DNA from: Neisseriaceae bacterium
GTDB taxonomy: Bacteria; Pseudomonadota; Gammaproteobacteria; Burkholderiales; Neisseriaceae
Length of the DNA: 7,608 nucleotides
Assembly (NCBI GenBank): GCA_017989485.1
Contig: JAGNPU010000079.1
Coordinates: 1-7,608 of the forward strand
Direction of reading: 5' to 3'
Part shown: positions 1-5,575 of the stretch, one piece after another
How the letters are laid out: every line of letters begins with the position of its first letter
How positions within the stretch are numbered: position 1 is the first letter of the stretch
The notes under the pieces: generated by a model
Database searches by the model: none
Seen by the model: the letters and a program-made list of their open reading frames with translations, nothing else
Told to the model about the DNA's origin: nothing
Made by a program: the position numbers and the translations under genes

Positions 1-195
1 ACTCATGACATCTTTTAAGGTTGCCCCTTTTAAAGAGGTCTGAAACTGCTGCCGCAACCGCAATAAATTGGTCTGATACCCAAAATAATGGGCAATCATG
101 CCCACACAGGCTAAACCACACTCGGTGCTCTGAGCCTGCTGTATCATGGGTAAGCGCCTAGCCCAACCAAAGTTCAAAGTTTCAATCAATGACAT
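1..195 (-). CDS. CvaB-like peptidase-containing ABC exporter, N-terminal part (C39 domain)
   Basis: Partial gene: the first 65 codons are present and the rest runs off the left edge. The family is an inner-membrane ABC exporter whose N-terminal C39 cysteine peptidase removes double-glycine leaders from microcins and bacteriocins as they are exported. The translation carries the C39 signature around residues 20-30 (QAQSTECGLAC). C26 is the expected nucleophile and Q20, six residues earlier, the oxyanion-hole glutamine. The following LRLRQQF and GATLKDV segments also match the colicin V exporter CvaB. With Cys and Gln present, this looks like an active peptidase rather than a degenerate C39-like domain; the catalytic His and Asp lie outside the window. 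The ATG at 193-195 is preceded by GAGG at short spacing. It starts 34 bp after the adaptor stop, so it is the third gene of the secretion operon. Confidence 0.9.
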   Translation of the reverse strand, partial: MSLIETLNFGWARRLPMIQQAQSTECGLACVGMIAHYFGYQTNLLRLRQQFQTSLKGATLKDVMS

Positions 196-229
196 TCGCC
201 TCAATCTTTCAATAATCTTTCATCATGAC

Positions 230-1492
230 TTAATCTAGATAACGCTTGCCTAGGGCATACAGCGGCTCTAATACCCATTCGATGAGCCTGCGGTTTTCTA
301 ATAAGAAATCAGCCTCTAATTCAGTACCTGAATGCAAAGGCTCTGTTCGCCCATAAACCGCGACGTCCTGTCGGTCTAAGACCACACTGACTCGATACTG
401 CCCTTCCTCCCAATTGCGCGTGCCCGTTAGCTCCACCAGCTCTTGCGGCGTCAAGGCCGTCCGTGAAATGCTGGTCACGGTACCGTGCTGCTGGCCAAAT
501 TTCTGATAGGGATAAGCCCTGTAACGCAATACCACTTTTTGACCTGGCTTAATAAAACCGATGGCACGACTGGGCACCATGACCCTTGCTTGCAACTCAC
601 TGCCCGAGGGCAACAGCGTCAAGACCGACTGCCTGCCGCCGACCACCTGGCCGACGTCGGCCAAAATCGCCGCCACAAAACCATCTTTGGGTGCAACCAA
701 CGTCACCAGGCGTCTGGACTCATTTTCCGCAACCGACTGTTTTAGCTGCGCGATTCTCTGAGCCACTTCATTTTCATAACGTTGGCTGTTAATGGGGTGT
801 TCCCTAAGTTCTTGCTGCACTTTGGCCAACTGTTGCTGTACCTCTAGTTGCTGCCTATTGCTCTCCTGTACGCGCACATTGGCTTCTAAAAGATTGCCCT
901 CTTCTTGTTCAACCTGCGCATTCGCTGCATAACCTTGCGCCTTCATTTGGATGATTTTGTTTAATTTTTCATGCGCCAAAGCCACCTGCCGCTCACGGTG
1001 CTGTTGCTGGGACCGCAGCTGCACCATTTGTTGTCGCAACATTTTTTCTTGAGCAAGCAATCCGTTGTGGCGTTCACTCTTTAATACAGCCAGCCCATCC
1101 AAATCAGACTGAGCCTGCAGCTGCTGCAGGGCCAACTGCTGCGCAATCATCTCTCTTGTGGGCCCTAAGTTCGTCGACACATCTGGCGAAACATCCACCA
1201 AAATAGTGCCTTTCTTCACTGATTGACCTTCTTTAACATAAATTTTATCGACTCTACCGGCCTCATTGGGCATGATCCCCATCACGCCCTCACTGGGCAC
1301 CAAAGTGCCACTTGCCGTTTCACGCTTGGTGTAGCTGCCAAAGATGAAAAACAATAATGCCGACAGCGCCACCGTGGTAATCAGGGCGACATTCACCCAG
1401 CGATAGGGTGGGCAATATAGGGTCACCGTGCCGCGGCTCTTGTGCTGTTGTGCCGCTAACGCTTCTTCTCGAAACAAAGATTCATCTGTCAT
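230..1492 (-). CDS. HlyD/CvaA-family periplasmic adaptor (membrane fusion protein)
   Basis: A 420-residue membrane fusion protein, expected to bridge the inner-membrane ABC exporter and the outer-membrane channel across the periplasm. A short cytoplasmic N-terminus (about 1-32) is followed by one membrane segment (about 33-53, rich in A, L, F). The first half of a lipoyl-like domain (about 62-103, with GRVDKIYVKEGQSVKKG) comes next. A long Gln/Glu-rich coiled-coil hairpin spans about 112-260. The second lipoyl half is at about 264-295 (VAPKDGFV), followed by a beta-barrel region (about 298-400). Length and order fit CvaA/HlyD adaptors of peptidase-type exporters, and the N-terminal LFREEAL resembles CvaA. 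It starts 22 bp after the TolC-like stop, with only a weak AGG upstream, so translation may be coupled to the preceding gene. Confidence 0.9.
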   Translation of the reverse strand: MTDESLFREEALAAQQHKSRGTVTLYCPPYRWVNVALITTVALSALLFFIFGSYTKRETASGTLVPSEGVMGIMPNEAGRVDKIYVKEGQSVKKGTILVDVSPDVSTNLGPTREMIAQQLALQQLQAQSDLDGLAVLKSERHNGLLAQEKMLRQQMVQLRSQQQHRERQVALAHEKLNKIIQMKAQGYAANAQVEQEEGNLLEANVRVQESNRQQLEVQQQLAKVQQELREHPINSQRYENEVAQRIAQLKQSVAENESRRLVTLVAPKDGFVAAILADVGQVVGGRQSVLTLLPSGSELQARVMVPSRAIGFIKPGQKVVLRYRAYPYQKFGQQHGTVTSISRTALTPQELVELTGTRNWEEGQYRVSVVLDRQDVAVYGRTEPLHSGTELEADFLLENRRLIEWVLEPLYALGKRYLD

Positions 1493-1514
1493 GTCTGTAA
1501 GCCTGTTGTTTAAA

Positions 1515-2804
1515 TCAAAGACACTTTATGCTGGCCAGAAATGGGCCATTTAGCTGCCCTCGAATACGTGCTAGCTTTAACCTATGCATTAAAAGCTGAT
1601 GGCTTGCCTCTGCCTGTGCCGAAATGGCATCGTAATATTCATTGACGGCATCAAGCGTCGCTTCATTTGTGCGCAGGCCAATTTCTCGCCCATACTGGGT
1701 TGATGCCAATCGCTTTTGAGACGACACCACCGCCTGATCTCTCGCTTTTAATAGGGCGAAACCGTGTTGAATCTTCATCAGCACCGACTGCGTCTCTTGA
1801 AAAGCGAGCCTCTGTTCATTGGTTAACAGTGCTTTGGCCTTGCCCATGGCGGCCACCATTTCTCTGTTAATCGAAGCATGGTTACCACCGGTGAATAAGG
1901 GGAGCGAAAGGCTGATCCCGACATAACGGCGCCCACTCTCCGTATTGAAATCCGGATAGGCACCTTTACGGGCAGAGCGCTGCCACGTTTGGGCATACGT
2001 CGCATGCGCATTCACCTGAGGCAAATGGTTATTCTTGGCCGCCGTCAAATCCGTTTGGGCTTGCTCCACCCTCAGCGCCGCAATGCCTAAAGCACTGTAT
2101 TTGTCTAATACTTCATCCCAAATCTGGACTTTATCGAACGTCAACATTGTCCGGTGGCACACCTCTTTCAATGGGGTCACCGCTGCGGCATTAAGCCCCG
2201 TCAGCCGTTGATAAACGTTGTTCACAATTTCCAACTCGGTATAAGCCGAAATCGCCGCGGCCAATGCGTTGTCGTGCTTCACCTGCGCTTCATCCACCTC
2301 GGTTCTCGTGCCATCACCCAGCTCAAAGGCCAGCTTGGCTGCGGCTAACTGTGTTTCAAATACCTTCTTGGCCGAGCCCCTTGCCTGAAAGGCTTTTTTT
2401 TTCCAAAGTATGCTCAAATAAGCATCTGAAACGCTTAAGATCAGCTCTTCTTCTGCCTGCCGATACATTAAAACCGCCAGCCGATGGCTTAACGTGCCCT
2501 GTTGGCTTTGGGCATATTTAGCCGCATCGAATAAGGTTTGCTGCATAGAGGCCACATATTCACCGCGAATCAGGGCCGTAGGCACATCATCCTGCCGTTC
2601 TATCCCACTATTGGCCGTTAAGCTCAGCTGCGGCAGTAACAGTGCTCGCCCTTGCTTAGCCTTTTCCTGGCCCATTTGTAAGGCGTATTTTGCGGCGCTC
2701 ATGCCTGAGTCGTGTGCCATCGCTGCCTCGATTGAGGCCACTAGGGTTGTGCCGTGGGTATTGATAGAAGCAGCAAAGCCAAACACCATGACCAATAATT
2801 TCAT
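1515..2804 (-). CDS. TolC-family outer-membrane channel of a type I secretion system
   Basis: A 429-residue TolC-like outer-membrane factor, which would form the trimeric exit duct for the exporter. A Sec-type signal peptide is visible: MKLL, then a hydrophobic core, with likely cleavage near residue 18-20. The mature part has the two-fold repeated TolC plan. A helical stretch and LLLPQLSLTANSG lead to a beta segment; the second half repeats this with NHLPQVNAHATYAQTW (about 257-272) and VGISLSLPLFTGG (about 295-307), the usual LxxPLFxGG motif. Amphipathic helices rich in Ala, Gln and Leu fill the rest. The ATG at 2802-2804 has GGGAG six bases upstream. It is first in the operon, followed by adaptor and ABC genes, so this is a dedicated channel rather than the housekeeping tolC. 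The coding strand contains a run of nine A at 2394-2402 (WKKKAF), a possible slippage site. Confidence 0.9.
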   Translation of the reverse strand: MKLLVMVFGFAASINTHGTTLVASIEAAMAHDSGMSAAKYALQMGQEKAKQGRALLLPQLSLTANSGIERQDDVPTALIRGEYVASMQQTLFDAAKYAQSQQGTLSHRLAVLMYRQAEEELILSVSDAYLSILWKKKAFQARGSAKKVFETQLAAAKLAFELGDGTRTEVDEAQVKHDNALAAAISAYTELEIVNNVYQRLTGLNAAAVTPLKEVCHRTMLTFDKVQIWDEVLDKYSALGIAALRVEQAQTDLTAAKNNHLPQVNAHATYAQTWQRSARKGAYPDFNTESGRRYVGISLSLPLFTGGNHASINREMVAAMGKAKALLTNEQRLAFQETQSVLMKIQHGFALLKARDQAVVSSQKRLASTQYGREIGLRTNEATLDAVNEYYDAISAQAEASHQLLMHRLKLARIRGQLNGPFLASIKCL

Positions 2805-2987
2805 TCCACTCCCATGCTTTGAAATAAACGTACGCCAAATGGCTCATGCACGAGCACCAAGGCCAATCAAGCCATGGCGATGTGCTTTGGGCTTCATCAT
2901 GCCGCACAGATTAAATAAGCATCAAATATTTTAATTGGTTAATTAAAGTTAACTTTCGTTAACCAGGCTTAAAAAAAAGGCGCCCAT
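2805..2987 (-). promoter_or_regulatory. Promoter/leader region of the secretion operon
   Basis: This 183-bp stretch lies between the terminator of the upstream small gene and the TolC-like start, so the secretion operon must be transcribed from here. The part at about 2911-2965 is very AT-rich and is the likely promoter, though I see no convincing -35/-10 pair. The transcribed leader contains a near-palindrome at 2842-2855 (GCTCATGCACGAGC) and a 6-bp inverted repeat ATGGCT/AGCCAT (2839-2844 and 2870-2875), so it could fold. No gene is supported here. Confidence 0.5.
2936..2965. promoter_or_regulatory. 30-bp palindrome, candidate operator
   Basis: A near-perfect palindrome centred between 2950 and 2951. 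Its core AAAGTTAACTTT (2945-2956) is a perfect 12-bp palindrome. The outer arms TGGTTAA (2936-2942) and TTAACCA (2959-2965) also match, with only the two base pairs between arm and core mismatched. It sits about 130 bp upstream of the TolC-like start within AT-rich DNA, the usual place for a dimeric repressor or activator site. The regulator is unknown; the nearby small helix-turn-helix-like protein is one candidate. Confidence 0.45.
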
Positions 2988-3026
2988 AAAAAAAGTTGCG
3001 CATACATAGGTATGTATGCGCAACTT
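2988..3026 (-). terminator. Rho-independent terminator after the small HTH-like gene
   Basis: A perfect 15-bp stem (2993-3007 with 3012-3026, arm AAGTTGCGCATACAT) closes a 4-base loop. Read on the minus strand, it is followed directly by seven T (2994-2988). There is no T-run in the plus direction, so it acts on leftward transcripts, ending that of the 3145-3363 gene before the secretion operon promoter. Confidence 0.85.
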
Positions 3027-3095
3027 ACTACTCATATAGCATGTTAATAGGCAAAAAAAATGCCACCATTTTTATGCCACAAACACGATGACAGC

Positions 3096-3218
3096 CTATT
3101 TTTGTTTCATTTTAACAACATATTCCATCAAATTAAGCGCCTGATCACCCGTTACCGTCCTCCGTACTGATTTTGTTTTTGATAAATCGATTAAGCGCAG
3201 GCTGGCTGACCGCAACAT
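3096..3218 (-). CDS. Possible 40-residue overlapping +1-frame ORF or displaced C-terminus
   Basis: An ATG at 3216-3218 opens a 40-codon frame, shifted +1 relative to the 3145-3363 gene, that continues 49 bases past that gene's stop and ends in TAG at 3096-3098. The part beyond the overlap reads smoothly (TVTGDQALNLMEYVVKMKQK, residues 21-40) and looks amphipathic and protein-like. No good ribosome binding site precedes the ATG. It could be chance, a tail joined to the upstream gene by a frameshift or a one-base indel, or an independent small protein. Confidence 0.2.
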   Translation of the reverse strand: MLRSASLRLIDLSKTKSVRRTVTGDQALNLMEYVVKMKQK

Positions 3219-3363
3219 CTCGACACTCAGCTAAAAATTTTAAGATGTCTTTTTCAGAATAGCCCTTGTCTTTCAGAATGAAAATTTCTTCCTTATAAGC
3301 ATCTAATTTTGACGTCCGCCCCGATGGCTTGTTCTGCGCGATGAATCGCTCTAGTTCGTGCAT
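3145..3363 (-). CDS. Small putative helix-turn-helix DNA-binding protein
   Basis: A 72-residue, charged, soluble protein with no signal peptide or membrane segment. I do not recognise a named family. The N-terminal part is basic and polar (KPSGRTSKLDAYKEEI, 12-27). Residues about 28-62 have the rhythm of a small helix-turn-helix module: a helix with ILKDKGYSEKDILKFLAE, then a turn and VAVSQPALNRFIKNK. This type of module (spaced GxS..dI..fL, then VS...L.RF.K) is common in small accessory and plasmid-associated proteins, so DNA binding is an inference. The ATG at 3361-3363 is preceded by GGGAG with nine bases between, seven of them A. A strong terminator lies downstream, so it forms its own transcription unit upstream of the secretion operon and could regulate it. 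A +1-frame continuation overlaps its 3' end. Confidence 0.6.
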   Translation of the reverse strand: MHELERFIAQNKPSGRTSKLDAYKEEIFILKDKGYSEKDILKFLAECRDVAVSQPALNRFIKNKISTEDGNG

Positions 3364-3668
3364 GTTTTTTTACTCCCGTCTGTGTTTAAAAATTATTTCA
3401 CCAAAGTTATGTATAAGATTCTTAATAATTCAAACAAAATAAAACTCATGTATAGGGTCAATATATATGTAAAATTACTTATATTTGTTTATAATTATAT
3501 TTACAAATTACGCGGCAAACGCATTCGTTCATCTGGCTCAGCAGCGATGGCTTAAGGGTCTATCCGCTGCCCATGAGTAATCATTCATGTCGCCCTGACC
3601 CGTGGCACTGTGGCGACGACCTTATCGGCACTGCTCACACCAACACAACACAACGGCATGAATTTAGA

Positions 3669-3755
3669 TTAAAATTTTAATAATATACGCATAAAGATTA
3701 AATAACCTATATAAATGCCAAATACCTCAATAGAAAACCAACCTATTTTATTCAT
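3669..3755 (-). CDS. Possible 28-residue hydrophobic peptide
   Basis: The frame starts at an ATG (3753-3755) with MNKIGWFSIEVFGIYIGYLI and ends in TAA at 3669-3671. The product would be a single membrane-spanning peptide with a basic C-terminus. It lies on the same strand as, and upstream of, the secretion operon, where small immunity or accessory peptides are sometimes found. Against it: no Shine-Dalgarno site, an AT-rich background that readily yields hydrophobic frames, and overlap with the inverted repeats at 3712-3811. Confidence 0.15.
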   Translation of the reverse strand: MNKIGWFSIEVFGIYIGYLIFMRILLKF

Positions 3756-3811
3756 CAAATATGACTTAAGCAAGAATAGGTTCCATTTATGCCTTTACGT
3801 TTTGGCATTTA
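3712..3811. repeat. 100-bp concentric inverted repeats (MITE-like or cruciform)
   Basis: The outer arms are perfect 11-bp inverted repeats, TAAATGCCAAA at 3712-3722 and TTTGGCATTTA at 3801-3811. An inner 8-bp pair, AACCTATT at 3740-3747 and AATAGGTT at 3775-3782, is centred at nearly the same point (about 3761). AACCTAT also occurs directly repeated at 3704-3710. The outer arms begin and end with TA, compatible with a TA target duplication, but no transposase or longer duplication is seen. It could equally be a pair of regulator sites or an RNA hairpin. Confidence 0.4.
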
Positions 3812-3862
3812 ATTTTAAAAATAGTTTTTAAACGAAATAAAATAAGCATACAAACATAAAGA

Positions 3863-3941
3863 CCATTTTAGAAGTCGATTAATCCTGTGATCGGCCAATG
3901 AGGCCCATCATGATTGCCCCACAGCACCTGTACTAAAATGG
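3863..3941. repeat. 79-bp inverted repeat
   Basis: Perfect 9-bp arms, CCATTTTAG at 3863-3871 and CTAAAATGG at 3933-3941, enclose a GC-richer centre. Inside is a further CTGTG/CACAG pair (3885-3889 and 3920-3924) centred within a few bases of the outer pair. It is only 51 bp from the preceding concentric repeat. An open minus-strand frame without a clear start (3868-3993) runs through it. Function unknown; a remnant mobile element is possible. Confidence 0.35.
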
Positions 3942-4044
3942 CCTGGCAGGCGTATCGTGCTGACACATAGACTGAGGACAGAGGGCCGCGGCATTAGGTC
4001 TGGCTCATTAAGGCCCCCTATTGATGATCTCAACGCCAGAATAC

Positions 4045-4069
4045 AAAAAGCCGCACCGTGCGGCTTTTT
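4045..4069. terminator. Bidirectional rho-independent terminator after eutH
   Basis: A perfect 11-bp stem, AAAAAGCCGCA (4045-4055) with TGCGGCTTTTT (4059-4069), closes a 3-base loop. An A-run on one side and a T-run on the other let it work in both directions. It lies 16 bases beyond the permease stop and closes the catabolic operon. Confidence 0.9.
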
Positions 4070-4085
4070 GAGGGTGCTGAATACC

Positions 4086-5285
4086 CTATTCTTTTTCCTG
4101 CGCCGCCAGTTTTAAGGCCGTTGGCACCGACAGCTTATACGCCAGATAGATGGCAATGACGCCGGCACAGAACTTACCCAGAATGACGGGCAAAATAATG
4201 GTGGGTTGGAAGTTGGCGGTGAACGACAGATGATCCCCCAATAAAAACGCCGCGCACACGCCAAAGGCGATGTTGATGACTTTGTCTTTCGGTGGCATGT
4301 CGCGAATCAGGGTAAACATGGCCAAAATGTTCGCCATGGTGGCCAATAAGCCAGCGCTGCCCGCCGGGGACAGGCCCATTTTGTCCCCGACAAACAGCAA
4401 GGGTTTAGACGCGTGTTTGCGGATTAAGTACACCATGGGGAAGGCGCCGGCAAGCATGATGCCGATGTAGCCTGCGGTTTCTAAAGCCCGAAACTGATCG
4501 ATTTCGTCGGCCATAATCGGATCAAACCCCCAGGCGCCGAACAGGGTAGAGAACACGCCGGTAAAAATTTCCACGATGGAAAACACCAACACCAGCTTAA
4601 TTGCCGCATCCATGATGCGGCCAAAAATCATAAAGCCCGCAATCATGAGGTTGGGCACCAGCTTTAGGCCCAAAGCGATCAGGCCCACAAACACAAACAG
4701 GGGCGACAGATTAATCAAAATTTGCATGATGGAAATGGCAAATACGTGGGTGGGTGCTGCGGTGGTGCTGATGATGGTGCGGATCTCGGTGTCAAACAAG
4801 ACGATGAGCACCGTGGAGATAAAGGCCCCGATGGGGATGGACAAGACGCCTGCCATAATGCCCAGCGCCATGTATTTGTGATCACGCCGCTGCAGCATGG
4901 CCAAGCCCATGGGAATTGAAAACACGATGGTGGCGCCCGACATAAACCCCACCACCAGCGCCATCACCCAGCCCTCATAAGAGGCTTTTAAAGCATTGGC
5001 CAGCTGATAGCCGCCCATGTCGGATGCCAAAATGGCCGTGGCGGCCAAGGCCGGATCGGCCCCGATCATTTCGAAGACGGGGCTGATGAATTGGCCAATA
5101 AACCAGGTTAAATAGGGAATGGCGGCCATAATGCCGGCCGCAGGCACAAATATATGCCCCACGGTGTGCACGCCATTCATGAATTCTCTACCAATGCCCT
5201 CCTCGGGGTTTTTAATCGCCCCAAAAGCCCCCAAGACGGCGCATATCATAATAATGTAAACAATTACGGTGCCAATCATTTCCAT
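4086..5285 (-). CDS. eutH: EutH-type ethanolamine permease
   Basis: A 399-residue inner-membrane protein with about ten hydrophobic segments, matching the EutH family that takes up ethanolamine. Recognisable family blocks are FEMIGADPALAATAILASDMGG (residues 71-92), GATIVFSIPMGLAML (117-131), YMALGIMAGVLSIPIGAF (138-155), LAGAFPMVYLI (278-288) and FLLGDHLSFTAN (347-358), the last resembling the ALGDHLGF block of enteric EutH. I chose the ATG at 5283-5285 because AAGGAG (5293-5298) lies seven bases upstream; a TTG-started frame 12 codons longer lacks a ribosome binding site. It is last in the operon, 311 bp after the hydrolase, and followed by a strong terminator. No EutBC or microcompartment genes accompany it, so the imported amine probably enters another route. 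A related amino alcohol is a possible substrate. Confidence 0.9.
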   Translation of the reverse strand: MEMIGTVIVYIIMICAVLGAFGAIKNPEEGIGREFMNGVHTVGHIFVPAAGIMAAIPYLTWFIGQFISPVFEMIGADPALAATAILASDMGGYQLANALKASYEGWVMALVVGFMSGATIVFSIPMGLAMLQRRDHKYMALGIMAGVLSIPIGAFISTVLIVLFDTEIRTIISTTAAPTHVFAISIMQILINLSPLFVFVGLIALGLKLVPNLMIAGFMIFGRIMDAAIKLVLVFSIVEIFTGVFSTLFGAWGFDPIMADEIDQFRALETAGYIGIMLAGAFPMVYLIRKHASKPLLFVGDKMGLSPAGSAGLLATMANILAMFTLIRDMPPKDKVINIAFGVCAAFLLGDHLSFTANFQPTIILPVILGKFCAGVIAIYLAYKLSVPTALKLAAQEKE

Positions 5286-5433
5286 GGTATTACTCCTTTT
5301 GATGGCATGACGCATGATCAATCATTGGTTTGGCGTCGAGCAAAGCCGTGGTCACCTTATTTGAAGCATAAGCCTCCCTACCCGCTGAATGCTGAGGGTG
5401 CTTAATGGTGCTGTTGGCCTGGCCAAATCAGGT

Positions 5434-5460
5434 TTATGTGCTGATTGATTTGTGAATCAT
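5434..5460 (-). CDS. 8-codon mini-ORF (MIHKSIST), possible leader peptide or gene remnant
   Basis: An ATG at 5458-5460 follows TTGGAGAAACAGAC, a well-placed Shine-Dalgarno site, yet the frame ends in TAA after eight codons. The TTGGCC palindrome follows directly. This could be a leader peptide for eutH or the preserved start of a lost gene. The codons show no run of one amino acid, so classical attenuation is not indicated. Confidence 0.25.
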   Translation of the reverse strand: MIHKSIST

Positions 5461-5517
5461 GTCTGTTTCTCCAATATAGATTGCTTATGATTATGGTGAT
5501 GCGGGTTAATGCTTGAT

Positions 5518-5575
5518 ACGCCTTGGCCTTAGCCCCTGCCGCCAGCAATAGGCGCCTAAGCTGCGGCCAAGGTGT
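5518..5575. repeat. Long stem-loop downstream of the hydrolase gene
   Basis: A perfect 8-bp stem, CCTTGGCC (5521-5528) with GGCCAAGG (5565-5572), extends outward by three more positions with one G-U-type pair (5518-5520 with 5573-5575). Inside, TTAG/CTAA and GC-rich segments can pair further. There is no T-run after it, so it is not a classical terminator. It begins 21 bases after the hydrolase stop and may protect the upstream mRNA 3' end or reduce eutH expression relative to the enzymes. Confidence 0.45.

Larger units (their letters stand above)
3364..4044. other. AT-rich, mostly non-coding intergenic region
   Basis: About 680 bases without a convincing gene between the HTH-like gene and the eutH terminator. 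The flanks of 3364-3505 and 3655-3860 are very AT-rich, while about 3510-3660 is clearly richer in GC and holds short hairpins: GCAGCG/CGCTGC at 3541-3570 and GTCGCC/GGCGAC at 3589-3617. Two larger concentric inverted repeats follow (listed separately). The promoter of the HTH-like gene should lie at about 3380-3450, where a TTGTTT box and a TATACA box occur at 16-bp spacing on the minus strand, a weak match. Plus-strand frames here are low-complexity AT-driven translations without ribosome binding sites. Confidence 0.6.

Noticed and set aside
30..42. Neisseriaceae DNA uptake sequence (AGGTCTGAAAC resembles part of it)
   Set aside because: It lies inside the coding sequence of the C39 domain, only part of the motif matches, and I found no other copy or inverted pair at terminators.
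2494..2934. 146-codon plus-strand frame opposite the TolC-like gene
   Set aside because: It lies antisense to a clearly recognisable TolC-family gene, has no ribosome binding site, and its translation shows no domain features.
3358..3555. Plus-strand 65-codon frame at the start of the AT-rich region
   Set aside because: No ribosome binding site, it overlaps the start of the minus-strand HTH-like gene, and its Lys/Asn/Ile/Tyr-rich content is what AT-rich non-coding DNA produces.
3712..3811. Integron attC site
   Set aside because: The inner AACCTATT/AATAGGTT pair recalls the core sites superficially, but the right arm does not fit GTTRRRY and there is no cassette gene or integrase.
3000..4044. 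CRISPR array, tRNA or rRNA in the intergenic region
   Set aside because: No regularly spaced direct repeats, no cloverleaf-like segment and no rRNA-like sequence were visible on either strand.
5286..5321. Longer N-terminus for the EutH permease starting at a TTG at 5321
   Set aside because: AAGGAG is placed exactly for the ATG at 5285, EutH proteins begin close to the first membrane segment, and the longer start lacks a ribosome binding site.
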